A stretch of 64,000 nucleotides of DNA from Membranipora membranacea (Eukaryota; Bryozoa; Gymnolaemata; Cheilostomatida; Membraniporidae), in assembly GCA_914767715.1 (NCBI GenBank), contig OU612065.1, forward strand, positions 32,178,001-32,242,000, written 5' to 3'. Positions within the stretch are counted from its first letter, which is position 1, and every line of letters starts with the position of its first letter. Below, one piece after another: positions 12,469 to 24,681 of this stretch. The notes below the pieces were generated by a model. The model had not been told where the DNA came from, made no database searches, and worked only from the letters and a program-made list of their open reading frames with translations. The position numbers and the translations under genes are program-made.

Positions 12469-15400
12469 CTATGGACGGGTGTAACTACTAGGAACATCAT
12501 ATTGATTCCGTGTCATTTCATCATAAAATTTCTTAAACTTTTGTGTAATAGTATCGATGAATGAGGCGGGGAGTAGCGCGTTTTTATGTTGTGAGTAGAG
12601 ATGATATTTTACCGGGTCTGCTGTGACTTCTAATAGAACACTCAGCAGCTGTCGATCCTGCAAAACAGCAAACTTCAAACTGAGGTGTTTCATGTGTTTT
12701 CCAATCACCATTTCTCTTGTATGTAGTATACATGACATAATACTGCCAACCAATGCTTAAAGCTAGTAAAGTTTTATCTATTTATATAGCTCAATATGAG
12801 TCTAGTTCCACATTTCAGAATCTAGCCTGGAAGATGCCTTTGATATATACGCTAAATGCGGTCTTATTCAGCAGTCACACAACGATACTACATGAACCTA
12901 CTTACTTGTAGGATCTGTTGATGTTTGGGTGATTTATAGAGTCTCTCATCCTCTACTATATCTTTTATAAGGCTGATGTACCTGACTACAAAATATCATT
13001 ATCAAATTTTATCATTGTCAGAACATAGGAAAAATTATCCCAATATGGAGTTGGTTTATTATAACTTCATGTTAGGAGAACCACAATGTATTATGCATAG
13101 CTGATATGAAGACCTCTGGCTATACATACAGTCAAACGAATCGAATTTTATGCTCACTCTATTCTTGGAAACTCTCTACTCTGTAGGATTTGTCCAAAGG
13201 GGTCTGCATACCTTTTCCCACTAATTTATGGCATTTGAAAAGAAATGTGTTGATATTGGTCGCTAGAAGGAAATTCAACTCTACCAAAGGCTCATTTGAT
13301 TTACTGGTCAATACATTGACAAAACTAGCGTAAACATCAATGCCTTTACTAACTTCGGCCCTAATGGAGTAGTCTAATGATAATTGCATAGTGCTATGCA
13401 GTAACAGGCAGTTTCCATAACTCACCATGGAATGTGACAAATGCGATGTTGAATCCAGTACCGAAGAATTCACCATCAGACTTGAAGTCTATTCTCAGTG
13501 ATCTGGAGCTTGATACGAACGCTGTCGACTTTGTGATCGTCTCACAGGTATCAGTTTTATATAATGGGGCAGAGTGCTTTGTGTCTAAAATGAAACTGAG
13601 CTTTTTATTATTATTACCTCCTTGAGCCAGTATGAAGGCAATGAACTGAAGCGGATAGCATCACTAAAAATATTCTATAAAATCGTATAAATATAGGTAG
13701 GATACTCAGTAAGACTGAAGCCGTTGAGGTAATCGCGCTTACATTGACATTTGACAAGATCTTCATACATGATTGTTTGTGAATATTTTATTAAATATGA
13801 AGAAGTTAAAGTGAAGTGACGTTGAAGTTGTTACTGGAAAAGTTCAACGCAGCAAGATGATATTTCATCATTTAGTTAGCCCAAGGAGTTAAACTCCTTG
13901 GTTAGCCAGGTAATTCCACCATATTGTCAACTTGTCTTTGACAGTATTCTAAGTGATGGTGGATTGGATGACTTTTCATAAGGGGGTATCAAACAAAGCC
14001 TAAAATATATGGCAATGGAAATGATGTCAAAATAACTTTTGGATATTACCTGCTATTGTCAGTGAATCACCACAGAACTCTACTCCTGGCTGCCCGCTGT
14101 CTCCTAGTGATATCTCAGGTATAACGACCAGTATCCTTCTGTCCTGTTCAGCAGTTATCTCCCATGTACATTGTGAGTAAGCAGGGTAACTACCTGGCCA
14201 GTTGGGACTGATAATGGATCCCTGTAGGAGTTGGTTGAATGACCCTCCACAAATTTTATCTACACGAAAATCAAGAAACTTAGCAGCTAGTAATTGATGA
14301 TTTAAAACAACTTGAGAGTCGTAAAGATTCTGAATACTTGCCTATATAAAGATAATTTGTGCTGTGCCCATAATATCCTTATATGCATTATGATGAGATT
14401 TGCTGAAGTTATCAAAAATAGTGATATAAAGTAAAATCTCCCTTACAATGCTGATCATATTACTAAAATACGCTTATACATCATTTACTCACAGTTGTAT
14501 ATGTTATCTTGTTGGTTATCTTTGGTACACAAATGTTGCAGTCTGGAAGTACCCGATATAAGCAATACAGCTTGATGGCATCACACAGGCCAATGATTAT
14601 CCCAGTCAGCTCAGCTGTACTTACCTTTGCACTGTGTAGGACTCATTGTACCAGTATAGTCAGTGGTCGTATTACCTGGACATCTCTCACAGTAGTTTAG
14701 ACCAGGTAGTCTCTGGTAGCTGCCTAATGGGCATGGCTTACATCTTCGTTCTCTTTCATCGTAAAAGTTTCCCGGAAAACACAACTCTAAATGGAAACAC
14801 AACTCTAAATGTAAATAGTTAATAAATACCTTATCTCCACTAGTAGTTTGTGGGCATAAAAGGCTACGAGTTGAATTTTGTGGCCCTGTTTATGACAAAA
14901 CAGAGGGTGGGCTGCCCCTAAAGAGGGATGCAAGTTGCCCGGAGTCCTCGTACTGAGAGTGTGATACATCCTAGTAAACTAGAATGCATCCTAGAGGTGA
15001 GGCCATGGTGGACCTCCTAATCGTAAGTGTGCAGCAAGCTGCCAGAAACTGAAACAGGCACTAATCAGCCATTGGCCATGACACTTTGATCTTAGCCAAT
15101 AGGCCGAGAAGCCGAGAAGTGTAAGGTAAGTCAGAATTTTGTGGCAACGCATTTTAAAGACTTCTTCGCTCCTATATCTGGACAAACACTTTGTGTATAT
15201 ATATATATATAGATTCAAATCTGTGCTTTTAAGTGTCATCTGTGTGTATTTGGCCCCAACTAAGTGTCACTCAAAAATAAGGAGTCATTTTATATGACCC
15301 ACAAAAAAATCATGTCTTAAATCCTCTTAAATAATCATGTTGGGCATCCTTAACCCAATAGTAATTTATGGTAGATAAAATAGCCTGACATGGTCGGACA

Positions 15401-18400
15401 ACTCCAATGCATAGATATGCCCTACACACTGATAGCCACTATATATATATATAAAATATACATATATGAATCACTCATTGTCCAGGGTTTTTATGGGTAC
15501 AATAGTGGGATATATAATATATGACACTTTATTGCACAAATGTGTGTATATATATATACATTTAATTGGCATAGATCTCAATTGTTTAACATGCTTTTCA
15601 GAACAAGCCAAAATAAAAACTTTCAAAAAACGAAGTAATAATTAATCAAACAAAAGTGGAGTAAAACAATTAAGATGGCGTTTTGACCATTTAAAGACAC
15701 ACACACAAGATGGTTTCACCCCTAAGTCCTCCATGTCTCTCTCCCTTCTTGCCAGCAAAAACTTGATTAAACAGCCCCAAACATTTACCTGGTATGTTCT
15801 TCTAGACAGGGGTAGAGCTTGGGGTATACATAAATAACACCCGCATCTACTTATGGCTCTGAGACGAGAGGTTTCACTCAATGTAGATTGGAAAAATTTA
15901 CCTATGAGACAATCACTGAACTCTTTGCTGGCGATGCCTCTAGTGGGCATCCGCCCTGGGCATATCTTACATTGCGTTCTCCCCCTATGTGTCTGATATG
16001 TACCTATACCACATGGTGTGCATGGCTTGTATCCTGATGCGGAAATACTCCCCATTTCACAAAACACTATAATCAAAACCAATAACATAATATATTATAA
16101 GTAATAAATAGTTTGTAAAATCGACAGCAAACCATATGGAAACAATGAGTGAGAGAAAAGCTTGAAACTCAAACCATTGATGTAGCTTGAAATGATCTTG
16201 TTCCACCAAGATTAAGGAGCACAGGAGTGTAAATTTGGGCTTATGCCTCAAAAAAATGATGCCTATAAATGTTAATATTCGTTCTTTTTTTATAAATTAT
16301 AATGTATTACCGTCACATTCCGACAGAGAGATAGAGCCGGGTTTGTTCTTACTCCCTCTCTGACATGGTTTACAATCACTCTGTCCTTCTTCATCCTGAT
16401 ATGAACCTTCCGTGCACGGCCGGCATACACCATCATCATAATATGTACCCACACTGCAGCTCACTGAAATAATTTTAATTTAAATCGAGGACAGTCCATA
16501 CTCTCAAACCCAAAATATATATTTAGGTTTTTGTTTTATTATTGTCATTACTGGTTACCAAATCTTAGGGGTTTTTATTTTTAGAAGCTTGCACCTCTTT
16601 TTATCTGTAAACATCTCTGGAGAGAGTAATAAATTAAACACAACCAAATAGCTGTAGCAAGGTGCCGAGACAGCGTTATTCTGAAACTAGGTCTATGGTA
16701 TTGATTCATAGAAGTCGGTCATTTACAATTCCTGGCATTTGGGAGTTGTCTATTCCAGACAGAAAACTATTTTCTGCTTCCTAGCGGGCATGACTTGTGC
16801 CGATAAGTATTGGACGCGATCATTCAAAGTTTGAACTTATATTTGTAGCCGTTTCTGTATTCGTCTGGACATATTTTGTTAAATCTTGACTCCTGGTGAC
16901 ACACCTGTGAGATGTTTCCTTCGGTAAATAGCAGGTTTAAAAATTTCAGTAGCGGTCTTACCACATGTATCGGCAGAGGTAACTGTTCCCTTAGGACAGG
17001 AGAATGATACACTCCCGTGTTTGAATGTTCTCATGTGCTGTAGTCTTGAGTAATCATGAATATTATTCTGTAAGAGAAGACCTCTCTCAGCCTCCCTCTG
17101 TCTCAGCCATCTCACTGTTTTCTTCATTGTCCTCTTTATTGCTTTTGAACCACATTTCACTGTCAGACATCTCTCTGTAATTGATTGAAAGTGGTCTGTG
17201 CTGTTGTCAAGTAAACTGTCTATCTAAGAGTTTGCTGGCCGGACATAAAATTCCTCCCCAACTAAACCCTCATGATAACCAATATCAAGGTAAACAAACA
17301 AAAACCTGGCGCATTCTCTTCTCAAGATATAACTTTTACTCCTAATGAAATCTAACATCTTAATTCGCCTTTTTCCTACTTGTAGCTTATCTGATAGTAT
17401 AGAACTATAAGTTAAAGCAACCCTGTATGAATAGTTTGTGGTCCTAAGCAACTACGCCATTCCTTCATGCCCCTCTTGCGCTATTGCTCCATATTCATCC
17501 AGTCTCCACAAGCGAACAGACAGTTGACTCAAAGTAATCCTTCACAACAGGTCACAATGTCGCAAGAGGTCACATAGGTCTGAAGGTAAAAAAAAGAGTT
17601 TACTGCCATTTCTAAGGAACTGAATTGACTAGAGTTTTACCCACCATTTGCAGTGACCGAGAAAGTAAACTGAGTCACTAGTATACTGTGTATCTTATAC
17701 AGAGAAAGTTCATTCTTATATCTCCTCCTGTCTGTTATACAGCTCAGCTCTACTTTATCGATCTGACAGGAAGTCTTTGATGATACGCTACAGTACGGTG
17801 AACCTGGGAGAAAGATCCAGAGGTGTTAACAAACAATATCACTTCTTGTAGTATGACACCATAGCTAGCACCAGTCTTACAAACTAAAGTTATTCGGGAT
17901 ATCTATCTGACCAAGTTTGTACGACTCATTTCTACTTTCCACAGCTCTCAATCCCCTTGACTATCAAACACACCCTATACATTTCGTATCAAATATAGCC
18001 ACCTTGAATGATGTCCTGTAAGTTCTGCGCGATTGCAATCCGATTTGATTCCTCGCCATCACAAGCGACAGTTGACCCCATAGCATACTGAATTTCCCTG
18101 TGAGATGAGGGTGCAGCAATTCCAGCCGAGCAGGAAGGAGTAGGCAGTGTGGTGCCAACAGAGCCATTCCCTAACATCTCCCATCTCATGTCTGTACTGC
18201 TACCACATCTGTAGCTCAAACTGGTGTTCTTGTAATCGAACGCAAACCTATGTTTTGCCTCACAGGTCACTTTGCAGACTTCATCTTCCTTATCGTTACT
18301 GCTACATGAGACCCGGGTATTTACAGATGTGTATGGAAATGGGTTACATGTGACATGTCCTACAACAAACCAGCGCTATAATAGAACAAATTTTTCAGTT

Positions 18401-21400
18401 CGGATGCGGTTATTTTCGTAAAGCAATGAAAACAGCATTATTAATCCGTTTCTGACTAGTAATTCAAACAAAGGTATAGAAATAATTTTGTCTCCGACCA
18501 TGGAGTTAGACTCTAACTCCTTGCTCCGACCAAGGTTTCAAAATTCCCAAAATATTTTCATAATTTGTGACTAGAAACGCAGTCTATGACTAACTTACCA
18601 ATACAATCATGTTTGTTTTGATGCAGAGTAGACCCAGAGGGACAGGTACAGAAGTAGCTCCCATCTGTATTCACACACTCATAATAGCAGCCACCGTTAT
18701 TCATGGAGCACTCGTCATAATCTGCAAAGAATCAGTCACAGGTAGGATTTGTCTTTATATACTGAACACTCTACTCAATACAAAATATAATTAAAATCAT
18801 GGTAGCAGCCGCCATTTTCAATCAAGCACTTGTCATAATATACAAAAACTCAATTACAGGAAGGATGGGAATTATCATTTTCCTGGACGTCATAGTTGAC
18901 ATTTATCATGAGAGCTGACTCTCTCAAGCTGAAAACTGTGAGATCAACATTTTTGTACCTGCGCAATGTGTGACGCCATACAGAGCGTATCCCTCCTCAC
19001 ACCAACAGTTAAATGACCCGGGCGTATTAATACACTGATGATCGCAAGTATCCCCATACAGACATTCATTGATGTCATTGCATGAGTTTGTGGTGATATT
19101 GAGTTTATAACCTGATGAGCAGTCACACTCATAAGTCCCCACTGTATTAACACAGATGTGTGAGCAGCCTCCATTGCTGTACAAGCACTCGTTCACATCT
19201 GTCAAATAGAGACATGTCATAATGATCCTATCTAGCCTCCGGGGGGGGGGGGGGGGGGGGGGGGGGGGCGTCGGAAGGGGGGGGGCCAAGTCTGGGGGGC
19301 TCAGACTAGCCTATGTACTGAATATGTGGAAAATTTTACCTTTTGTTATACATTGTTAATGTTGATTTGTGTTTACTTCTGGTAATCATAGCAGAATGAT
19401 GAATGGCCTACGCTCAGACAATGCGTGTCTACGTAGGAGATAAAGGTTTGAGGAATATTAAAGTGGTGTGGCTGTGAGCAGGTACATGAGTGGAGAAAAC
19501 TAGCCATAAAATTACCGTACATTATTAACCTGTGAGAGGAATATTATCCAAGCAGCAATGTAGATATAGGTGGGTGTGTAAGATGATGTAGGTTATTCAT
19601 CAAAACGTAAATTCTTGTAACTTGTTACCTGCACATGACTTCTGATCTTCTGTCAGCTGATATCCTATGGGACATCTGCACACCGCCCCTACCTTTGTGT
19701 CTTCACACTCATATTCACAGTCTCCATTGTTCAGGCTACACATTTCTATAAATGAAAAAGAACTACTCTGTGATCAGAGTTTAATTCTAAATAAATAGTA
19801 ACTTGAGAGTTGTGCTGTCATGTTCAAAGGATAGATAACTCAGCCTTATACTAGTTTTTGCAGAGGTTTTATGTACAACTCCCTGGTTAAATTCAGTCAT
19901 GAAATATGATTTAATAAAGAGAATAATTTCTTAATGCTCTTACTTAGACAGTACCCCTCTCCTGCTCTGGTGGTTTGTAGCCGATAGTCAGGAGAACACG
20001 TACAGCTTATACTCCCATCAGCAGTCTGTGCACATGTATGCTGGCATCCTCCATTACCAAACTCACAGCTCTTTACTGTAAGGTTATAATGAAATTGACA
20101 AAACCTTTAAATTTTAAAGCTGCATATGGAAAGAGGTTTGCAGTCTCATACCCTATGCATACATTTCATTGATGTTCATATAAAGCTCTGAACTATTCAC
20201 ATTGTAAACATTTCCATAGCTTTTGGAAATGCTTACGCTTTCTCCATAGCCCTAAGCAATACTTATGTCTTCAATCAATTTTAAAGTCTTTATCCCATAT
20301 GGTCAGGCCTCCAAAATGATTGGCACTTATGGCATGTACCTCATTGCTGCCGCTGTGCTGTCACAATGGCCCTCACCTTCACATGATTTTCGATCTCTCT
20401 GCAGTGTAAATCCAGCACGGCAAGTACAGGTAACTCCAGAGAACTTACTGATATTACAGATGTGGTCACACTGGGTGCATAGATCCTGTTCCAGGTTAGC
20501 CCCTACAAAAAATGAAAAAGATAAGTGCCAGTAGGTAGGTACGTATGAGTGAACACCGTCGTATACTGGAGACTTGGTTGTTTGGGTTGTTTAACTAGCT
20601 CTAGAATCTTAAATTTCCCTGCTGTTAGTTATTCAAGGCAGAACAAAGGACTAGTACGAGCGAGCATTCCCATCTAGATGTGTCAGAAGATGATAAACAT
20701 CACCTAAATCCACAGTCATGTGCCGGAATTACCACATGAGTAGAGTACTTGCTGGGCAAAGCTGTTCTGTGATGTTGTATATTTCTTTAAATGATGGCTT
20801 GTTGTCAGTAATCCCCATAAACATATAAAGTATTTATATGTTTATGGTAATCTCCAAAATTTGAACATAGATTACAGAGAGTGGCTTTGATGTATAACCT
20901 AAATTCAGCTGTTTTATTTTGGCTTATAGTCGGTAGGGACACAACCTATCATATACCACAAAATTGTCTCTTATGTACTTACTTTTACAAGTAGTACCAT
21001 CTGCTGATAGAGTATACCCTGATCTACAGTAACACTCTCTCCATCCTAGTCTGTTAGTGCATAGCTGGTCACATCCACCGCTATCTACCTCACACTCATT
21101 CACATCTGTCAGTGTATATATACTGAATACACAGACTGGGCCAGAACATATACATACATAAGTGTTGCTTGTATACTAGACTAACCCATGATCGATTTCT
21201 AGTCTTGTCTACCCTATGAATGGCTTGAGGTAGATTTTACCATTTTGCATGGGCTCATGAAGTGAAATATATGGCTAGATAACATCCACCCAACCTAATT
21301 ACATTAAATAACCTTATGGCTGGTGCACATTGTCCCAGGCGACCATCCCAGATAGCCATCCCAGTCAATGTGAACATGAAAATGACACAATTCCAGACTG

Positions 21401-23234
21401 TCTGGGTCCGTCTGGGACAGTATCTGGAAAGTTCGTAATGGCTGGTGCACATTGTCCCAGGCGACCATCCCAGATAGCCATCCCAGTCAATGTGAACATG
21501 AATTGACACAATCCCAGACTGTCTGGGTCCGTCTGGGACAGTATCTGAAAAGTTCATAAGCGTCAAACTTTCTCGATGCTGTCCCAGACGAACCCAGACT
21601 CATTTTGCATCTGGGTGCTATGTGAACCAGACATTTGGATGATCCGGGATGATCTGGGTCGATCTGGGACTATCTCAGACAAAAACCTAATTGCTCATCT
21701 AGGATGAATTTTGCAATGTGAACATAAAGCAATGAACTCCCTTCATTGCATAAAGGGTGGTTTACATTGTCCCAGATGACATTAGGATGCCATCCCAGAT
21801 GCTTATCCCAGATGGTCCCAGTCTTATGTGCACATTATGAAATTCATCCCAGACTAGCAATTAGGTTTTTGTCTGGGATAGTGCTGGGATGATGCTCACA
21901 TTGTTTAGGATCGTCCCAGATAGTCCCAGATTGACCTAGATGATCCCAGATCATCCAAATGTCTGGTTCACATAGCACCCAGATGCAAAATGAGTCTGGG
22001 TCCGTCTGGGACAGCATCGGGAAAGTTTGACGCTTACGAACTTTCCAGATACTATTCCAGACCGACCCAGACAGTCTGGGATTGTGTCATTTTCATGTTC
22101 ACATTGACTGGGATGGCTATCTGGGATGGTCGTCTGGGACAATGTGCACCAGCCATTAGACTGGGACCATCTGGGATAAGCATCTGGGATGGCATCCCAG
22201 TGTCATCTGGGACAATGTGAACCAGCCATTACACTTGCGGAAATTTGCGATTACTGTTATCAAGTCACCCCTAACAAGCTAATTTAAGCTCTAGATTATA
22301 TTAACTCCTCTAAGGAACCAGTTAGAACAGGCTTTGCTAAACCGTAGAAGTTTAGAAAAAATCTGCATAACTACCTAAACAGTTAAATCCATCTGAGTCT
22401 TGAGTGAAGCCAGTTTTACAGCTGCACGTGTAGGAGCCTCTTGTATTATGACAGCCTTGTACACAGTTGTCAGTCTGGCTAAGGCATTCGTTCTCATCTA
22501 AGGGTGTCAAAAGTACAAAACAGTCTGCACATTGACTTCATTGTAATGGTTTATTAGCTATAGGGTAATCAAATGCTCAACCTTTCTAGTCAGTCACCGG
22601 CCACCAGATCTTAGTTATTTTCGTGCTATAGTCTGAGTTCAAGTTAGACTTGGGAGGATTGGAGTTATGCATTAGATTGATACATTCTAGGGTTGTTCCA
22701 TCATGCATCTATATCTCCAGGTCTGCTCTCGACAGATGTGTGAATGATATTTTAGAGACGCAACGATGGATCGATCTTAAATGCTAACATTGACTGAATA
22801 ATTTATAATGTACAGAATTTCACTGATACTCCAGTAAGAGTTTTCTCACCTTGACAATGCGTGCCATTTCCTGTAAATCCTGGTTTACACCTACATTTAT
22901 AGCGTTTCCTGGTGTTGATACATTCAGCATCAACGTGACAGTCATGAACCCCTGTCTCGCATTCATTCACTGTCAACAAGAAAAATTGAAAATAAATTAA
23001 AACGAGCTCAGGTGGGGTGGTGACTCTCGGGCAGTAATTTGATCTTTGTATGAATTAAAGAAATCGCATAAAATCTTATATATCGGCAATCAAATGACAC
23101 GATAGAGGCATTTAAAACTATGCAGCAGTAGAAATAACTTTACCTTTGACAATCTTTCCTCCTTCAAAACTCTCTTTTTCTGCTGACGCTACGGCAATAA
23201 GTAGCAAGAATAATATGTGTGGAAAGTGCCTCAT
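12469..23234 (-). CDS. SCUBE: SCUBE (signal peptide-CUB-EGF-like protein), complete, 19 coding exons, 1013 aa
   Basis: Secreted or cell-surface glycoprotein; vertebrate SCUBEs assist release of lipid-modified Hedgehog and act as co-receptors. Exons: 23234-23144 (signal peptide, [18 protein letters not shown]); EGF-like repeats at 22969-22850, 22497-22375, 21105-20983, 20502-20377, 20075-19944, 19745-19629, 19198-18959 (two) and 18721-18599, nine in all as in vertebrates; spacer 18359-18003, 17803-17645, 17174-16962; cysteine-rich ephrin-receptor-like repeats 16463-16311, 16066-15902, 14786-14625; CUB 14259-14050 and 13584-13426; tail 12985-12906 and 12657-12469. Calcium-binding signatures (DVNEC, DINEC, DENEC) mark several EGFs. 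Key matches are [11 protein letters not shown] (human [11 protein letters not shown]), [19 protein letters not shown] in the CUB, and [20 protein letters not shown] in the tail (human [20 protein letters not shown]). All domain exons are phase 1-1. Vertebrate SCUBEs are about 990-1000 aa. Which vertebrate paralogue it matches best is not decided. Confidence 0.96.
13881..13901. repeat. Short palindrome CCAAGGAGT...ACTCCTTGG
   Basis: A 21 bp near-perfect palindrome in a SCUBE intron. Related pieces lie at 18500-18524, 33952-33969 and 38443-38453, suggesting remnants of one dispersed element. Confidence 0.35.
14769..14825 (-). repeat. 18 bp tandem duplication making two in-frame SCUBE splice acceptors
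   Basis: On the minus strand AGAGTTGTGTTTCCATTT occurs twice in a row just before the exon starting at 14786, so two CATTTAG acceptors lie 18 nt apart. Use of the upstream one would insert six residues (ELCFHL) without shifting the frame. Confidence 0.7.
18797..18870 (-). pseudogene. Decayed extra copy of a SCUBE EGF exon
   Basis: Lies in the intron just upstream of the EGF exon 18721-18599. On the minus strand it reads [14 protein letters not shown], against [14 protein letters not shown] in the real exon. Flanking intron sequence is also duplicated (TCAGTCACAGG against TCAATTACAGG). The similarity ends after about 45 coding bases; the second half, with the remaining cysteines, is gone and the acceptor AG is lost (TATA in place of GCAG). 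It is most likely a dead tandem duplication. Confidence 0.65.
19241..19309 (+). repeat. 28 bp poly-G run plus G-rich dispersed repeat, copy 2
   Basis: Uninterrupted G from 19241 to 19268, followed by CGTCGG, a nine-G run, and AAGTCTGGGGGGCTCAGACTA. The layout matches the copies at 2290, 38855 and 47742. The run length may be unreliable because of sequencing slippage. Confidence 0.6.
21315..22237. mobile_element. Nested fold-back element (about 0.92 kb) in a SCUBE intron
   Basis: The left end ATGGCTGGTGCACATTGTCC is mirrored by the right end GGACAATGTGAACCAGCCAT. The outer left unit (21315-21437) is tandemly repeated at 21438-21560; its inverse lies at 22036-22158. A second pair, 21561-21720 against about 21837-22035, is also inverted, and a third unit at 21754-21830 pairs with 22160-22237. 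The unit is dense in CCCAGA and TCTGGGA. There is no transposase ORF, so it is a non-autonomous element. The same family recurs at 49874-51616. Confidence 0.8.
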
Positions 23235-23976
23235 CTCAACATATAGTCTTTTTATGTGATCAAACTGCACATCTTTTGACTGAACTTATGCATTGACATG
23301 CAAGTTTGGAAATGGTCTGGTCTGATAGATGAAAACTTCAAAATAAAACAGTTTTCAATGCGTTTGTTGTCAGTTTTGGTCAGACTGGCTATAAAATAAC
23401 TTGTGAATTTACAAAAGTGATCAGTTGTCTTTTGTTAACGGATATTTTGTAAAAAGAAATTTGAGAAACAATTAACACTTGAGCTCATCTTTTAAGTATG
23501 GCCTGAGGGTTTTTTGTCACTTTCTTCAAGAACTTCTAAATATTGTGTCAATCAAAGTTAATGCACTCAAAATTTAACAAAAGGATAATGTACTCATATT
23601 TAGGTACATAATTTGAGCTGTACCAAGTTTCACCATGTTAGAGTTGCAGCTTTGTACTATAAACCTCTAAATCCTGTTTAGGAGGAGAAGGGAAACAGGT
23701 CACGCTGCTCTGGCCTAAATTCATCAATCTCTGAATAGCCATACTAATTATTTGTTTATTTATTTGAATTATTTGGGTTAGAAATCTAAATCTGTGGATT
23801 ATCATTCATCAATGATAAATAAAATAATTCAATACGCCATAGTAAAAATAGCCTTTGAATTAATCTGGAACACAACATTAGACTTAAAATAAATATTATG
23901 AATAAAAAAATATAACTCTTAAGAAATAAATCTGGAATACAAAAATATAGCGGCTCAATATTAATGTTTGTCTTTT
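23235..23976. other. Region upstream of SCUBE and downstream of the DNase gene
   Basis: Holds the SCUBE 5' end. A minus-strand AATAAA pair (TTTATTTATT at 23755-23764) could end the DNase transcript. No exon or clear promoter motif was seen. Confidence 0.35.
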
Positions 23977-24352
23977 CTATCCGCTGTACCAACTTTTATC
24001 TACTCTAAGAGAGCAAAAACCATTTCTCATGTCACAACGTATGTGGATATGTAAGAGATCATCCGATTGGAGGAATGTATCTGGTGCTTGCATTGAGTCC
24101 ATATACTCTAGGATAGATAACTCCATCATATCAGTTATAACTCCAGGGAAGTTCTGACGGAAAGCCGCAATGTCTGCCACAAGGCTGTGAGAGAGGCGAT
24201 CGGCTTCCACAATCGTGACTCTACAATCATTGGCCAAACTATGTTGCACATCATATACCTCATAAGCAGATGATCAGCTGGAATAAGCATTGAGAAGACC
24301 AAACAGTCTCCTGAATAGACCAATCGTGCAATCTGTTTCCTGCTAAACCAAT
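23977..24352 (-). CDS. Candidate alternative 3' exons of the DNase gene (unassigned coding-like sequence)
   Basis: If the DNase exon starting at 24888 is cut at a weak donor (GTAACC, exon end 24741), a good acceptor (CCTTTTCCTAATCAGCAG) opens an exon at 24352-24259. It continues in phase as WFSRKQIARLVYSGDCLVFS and onward to LLMR. After a 20 nt GT...AG gap (24258-24239) the phase-correct frame goes on for 86 codons to a stop at 23977. This stretch (for example FRQNFPGVITDMMELSILEY) has a coding-like composition. I recognise no domain. The 20 nt gap is too short for a normal intron, so it may be a frameshift, an assembly error or a decayed gene. The longer product would be about 433 aa. Confidence 0.4.
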
Positions 24353-24681
24353 CTGCTGATTAGGAAAAGGTGCAATCGAATTTCTGGATATCCACCCTGA
24401 TAGATTGCGCTCAAATTTACAGGGAAGTTCATCAACAACATGGTCATAAGGACTAAAATTCCATCAACTATTAAAAATTTTGATGACAACATCTCATATC
24501 ATCCTTGATTATTTAACAATGAGCAGCGAAATAATCAGGCATAGGTTATTGACTAGGAAAACGTGACGCAAAGAAAGCGGTCAAAAGGTTGCGCAATAAT
24601 TCTAAACTGAGGGTTCACATGGTGACTGCGACATTTGAGTGTTATTTAGGAACTGAAATAAATCATTTTGTTAAAGTAGCA

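Noticed and set aside
13159-13476. 105-codon minus ORF between SCUBE exons
   Set aside because: SCUBE splicing joins 13426 to 12985 with correct phase and matches the vertebrate protein there; most of this ORF is intron.
18924-19289. 121-codon minus ORF starting with a poly-proline run
   Set aside because: The proline run is just the poly-G tract read backwards. Only 19198-18959 (two EGF repeats) is exon; the rest is intron.
20265-20534. 89-codon plus ORF
   Set aside because: Antisense shadow of the fourth SCUBE EGF exon (20502-20377).
21255-22220. ORFs on both strands in the SCUBE intron
   Set aside because: All fall inside the fold-back element, and the same peptide repeats because the DNA unit repeats; no transposase motif.
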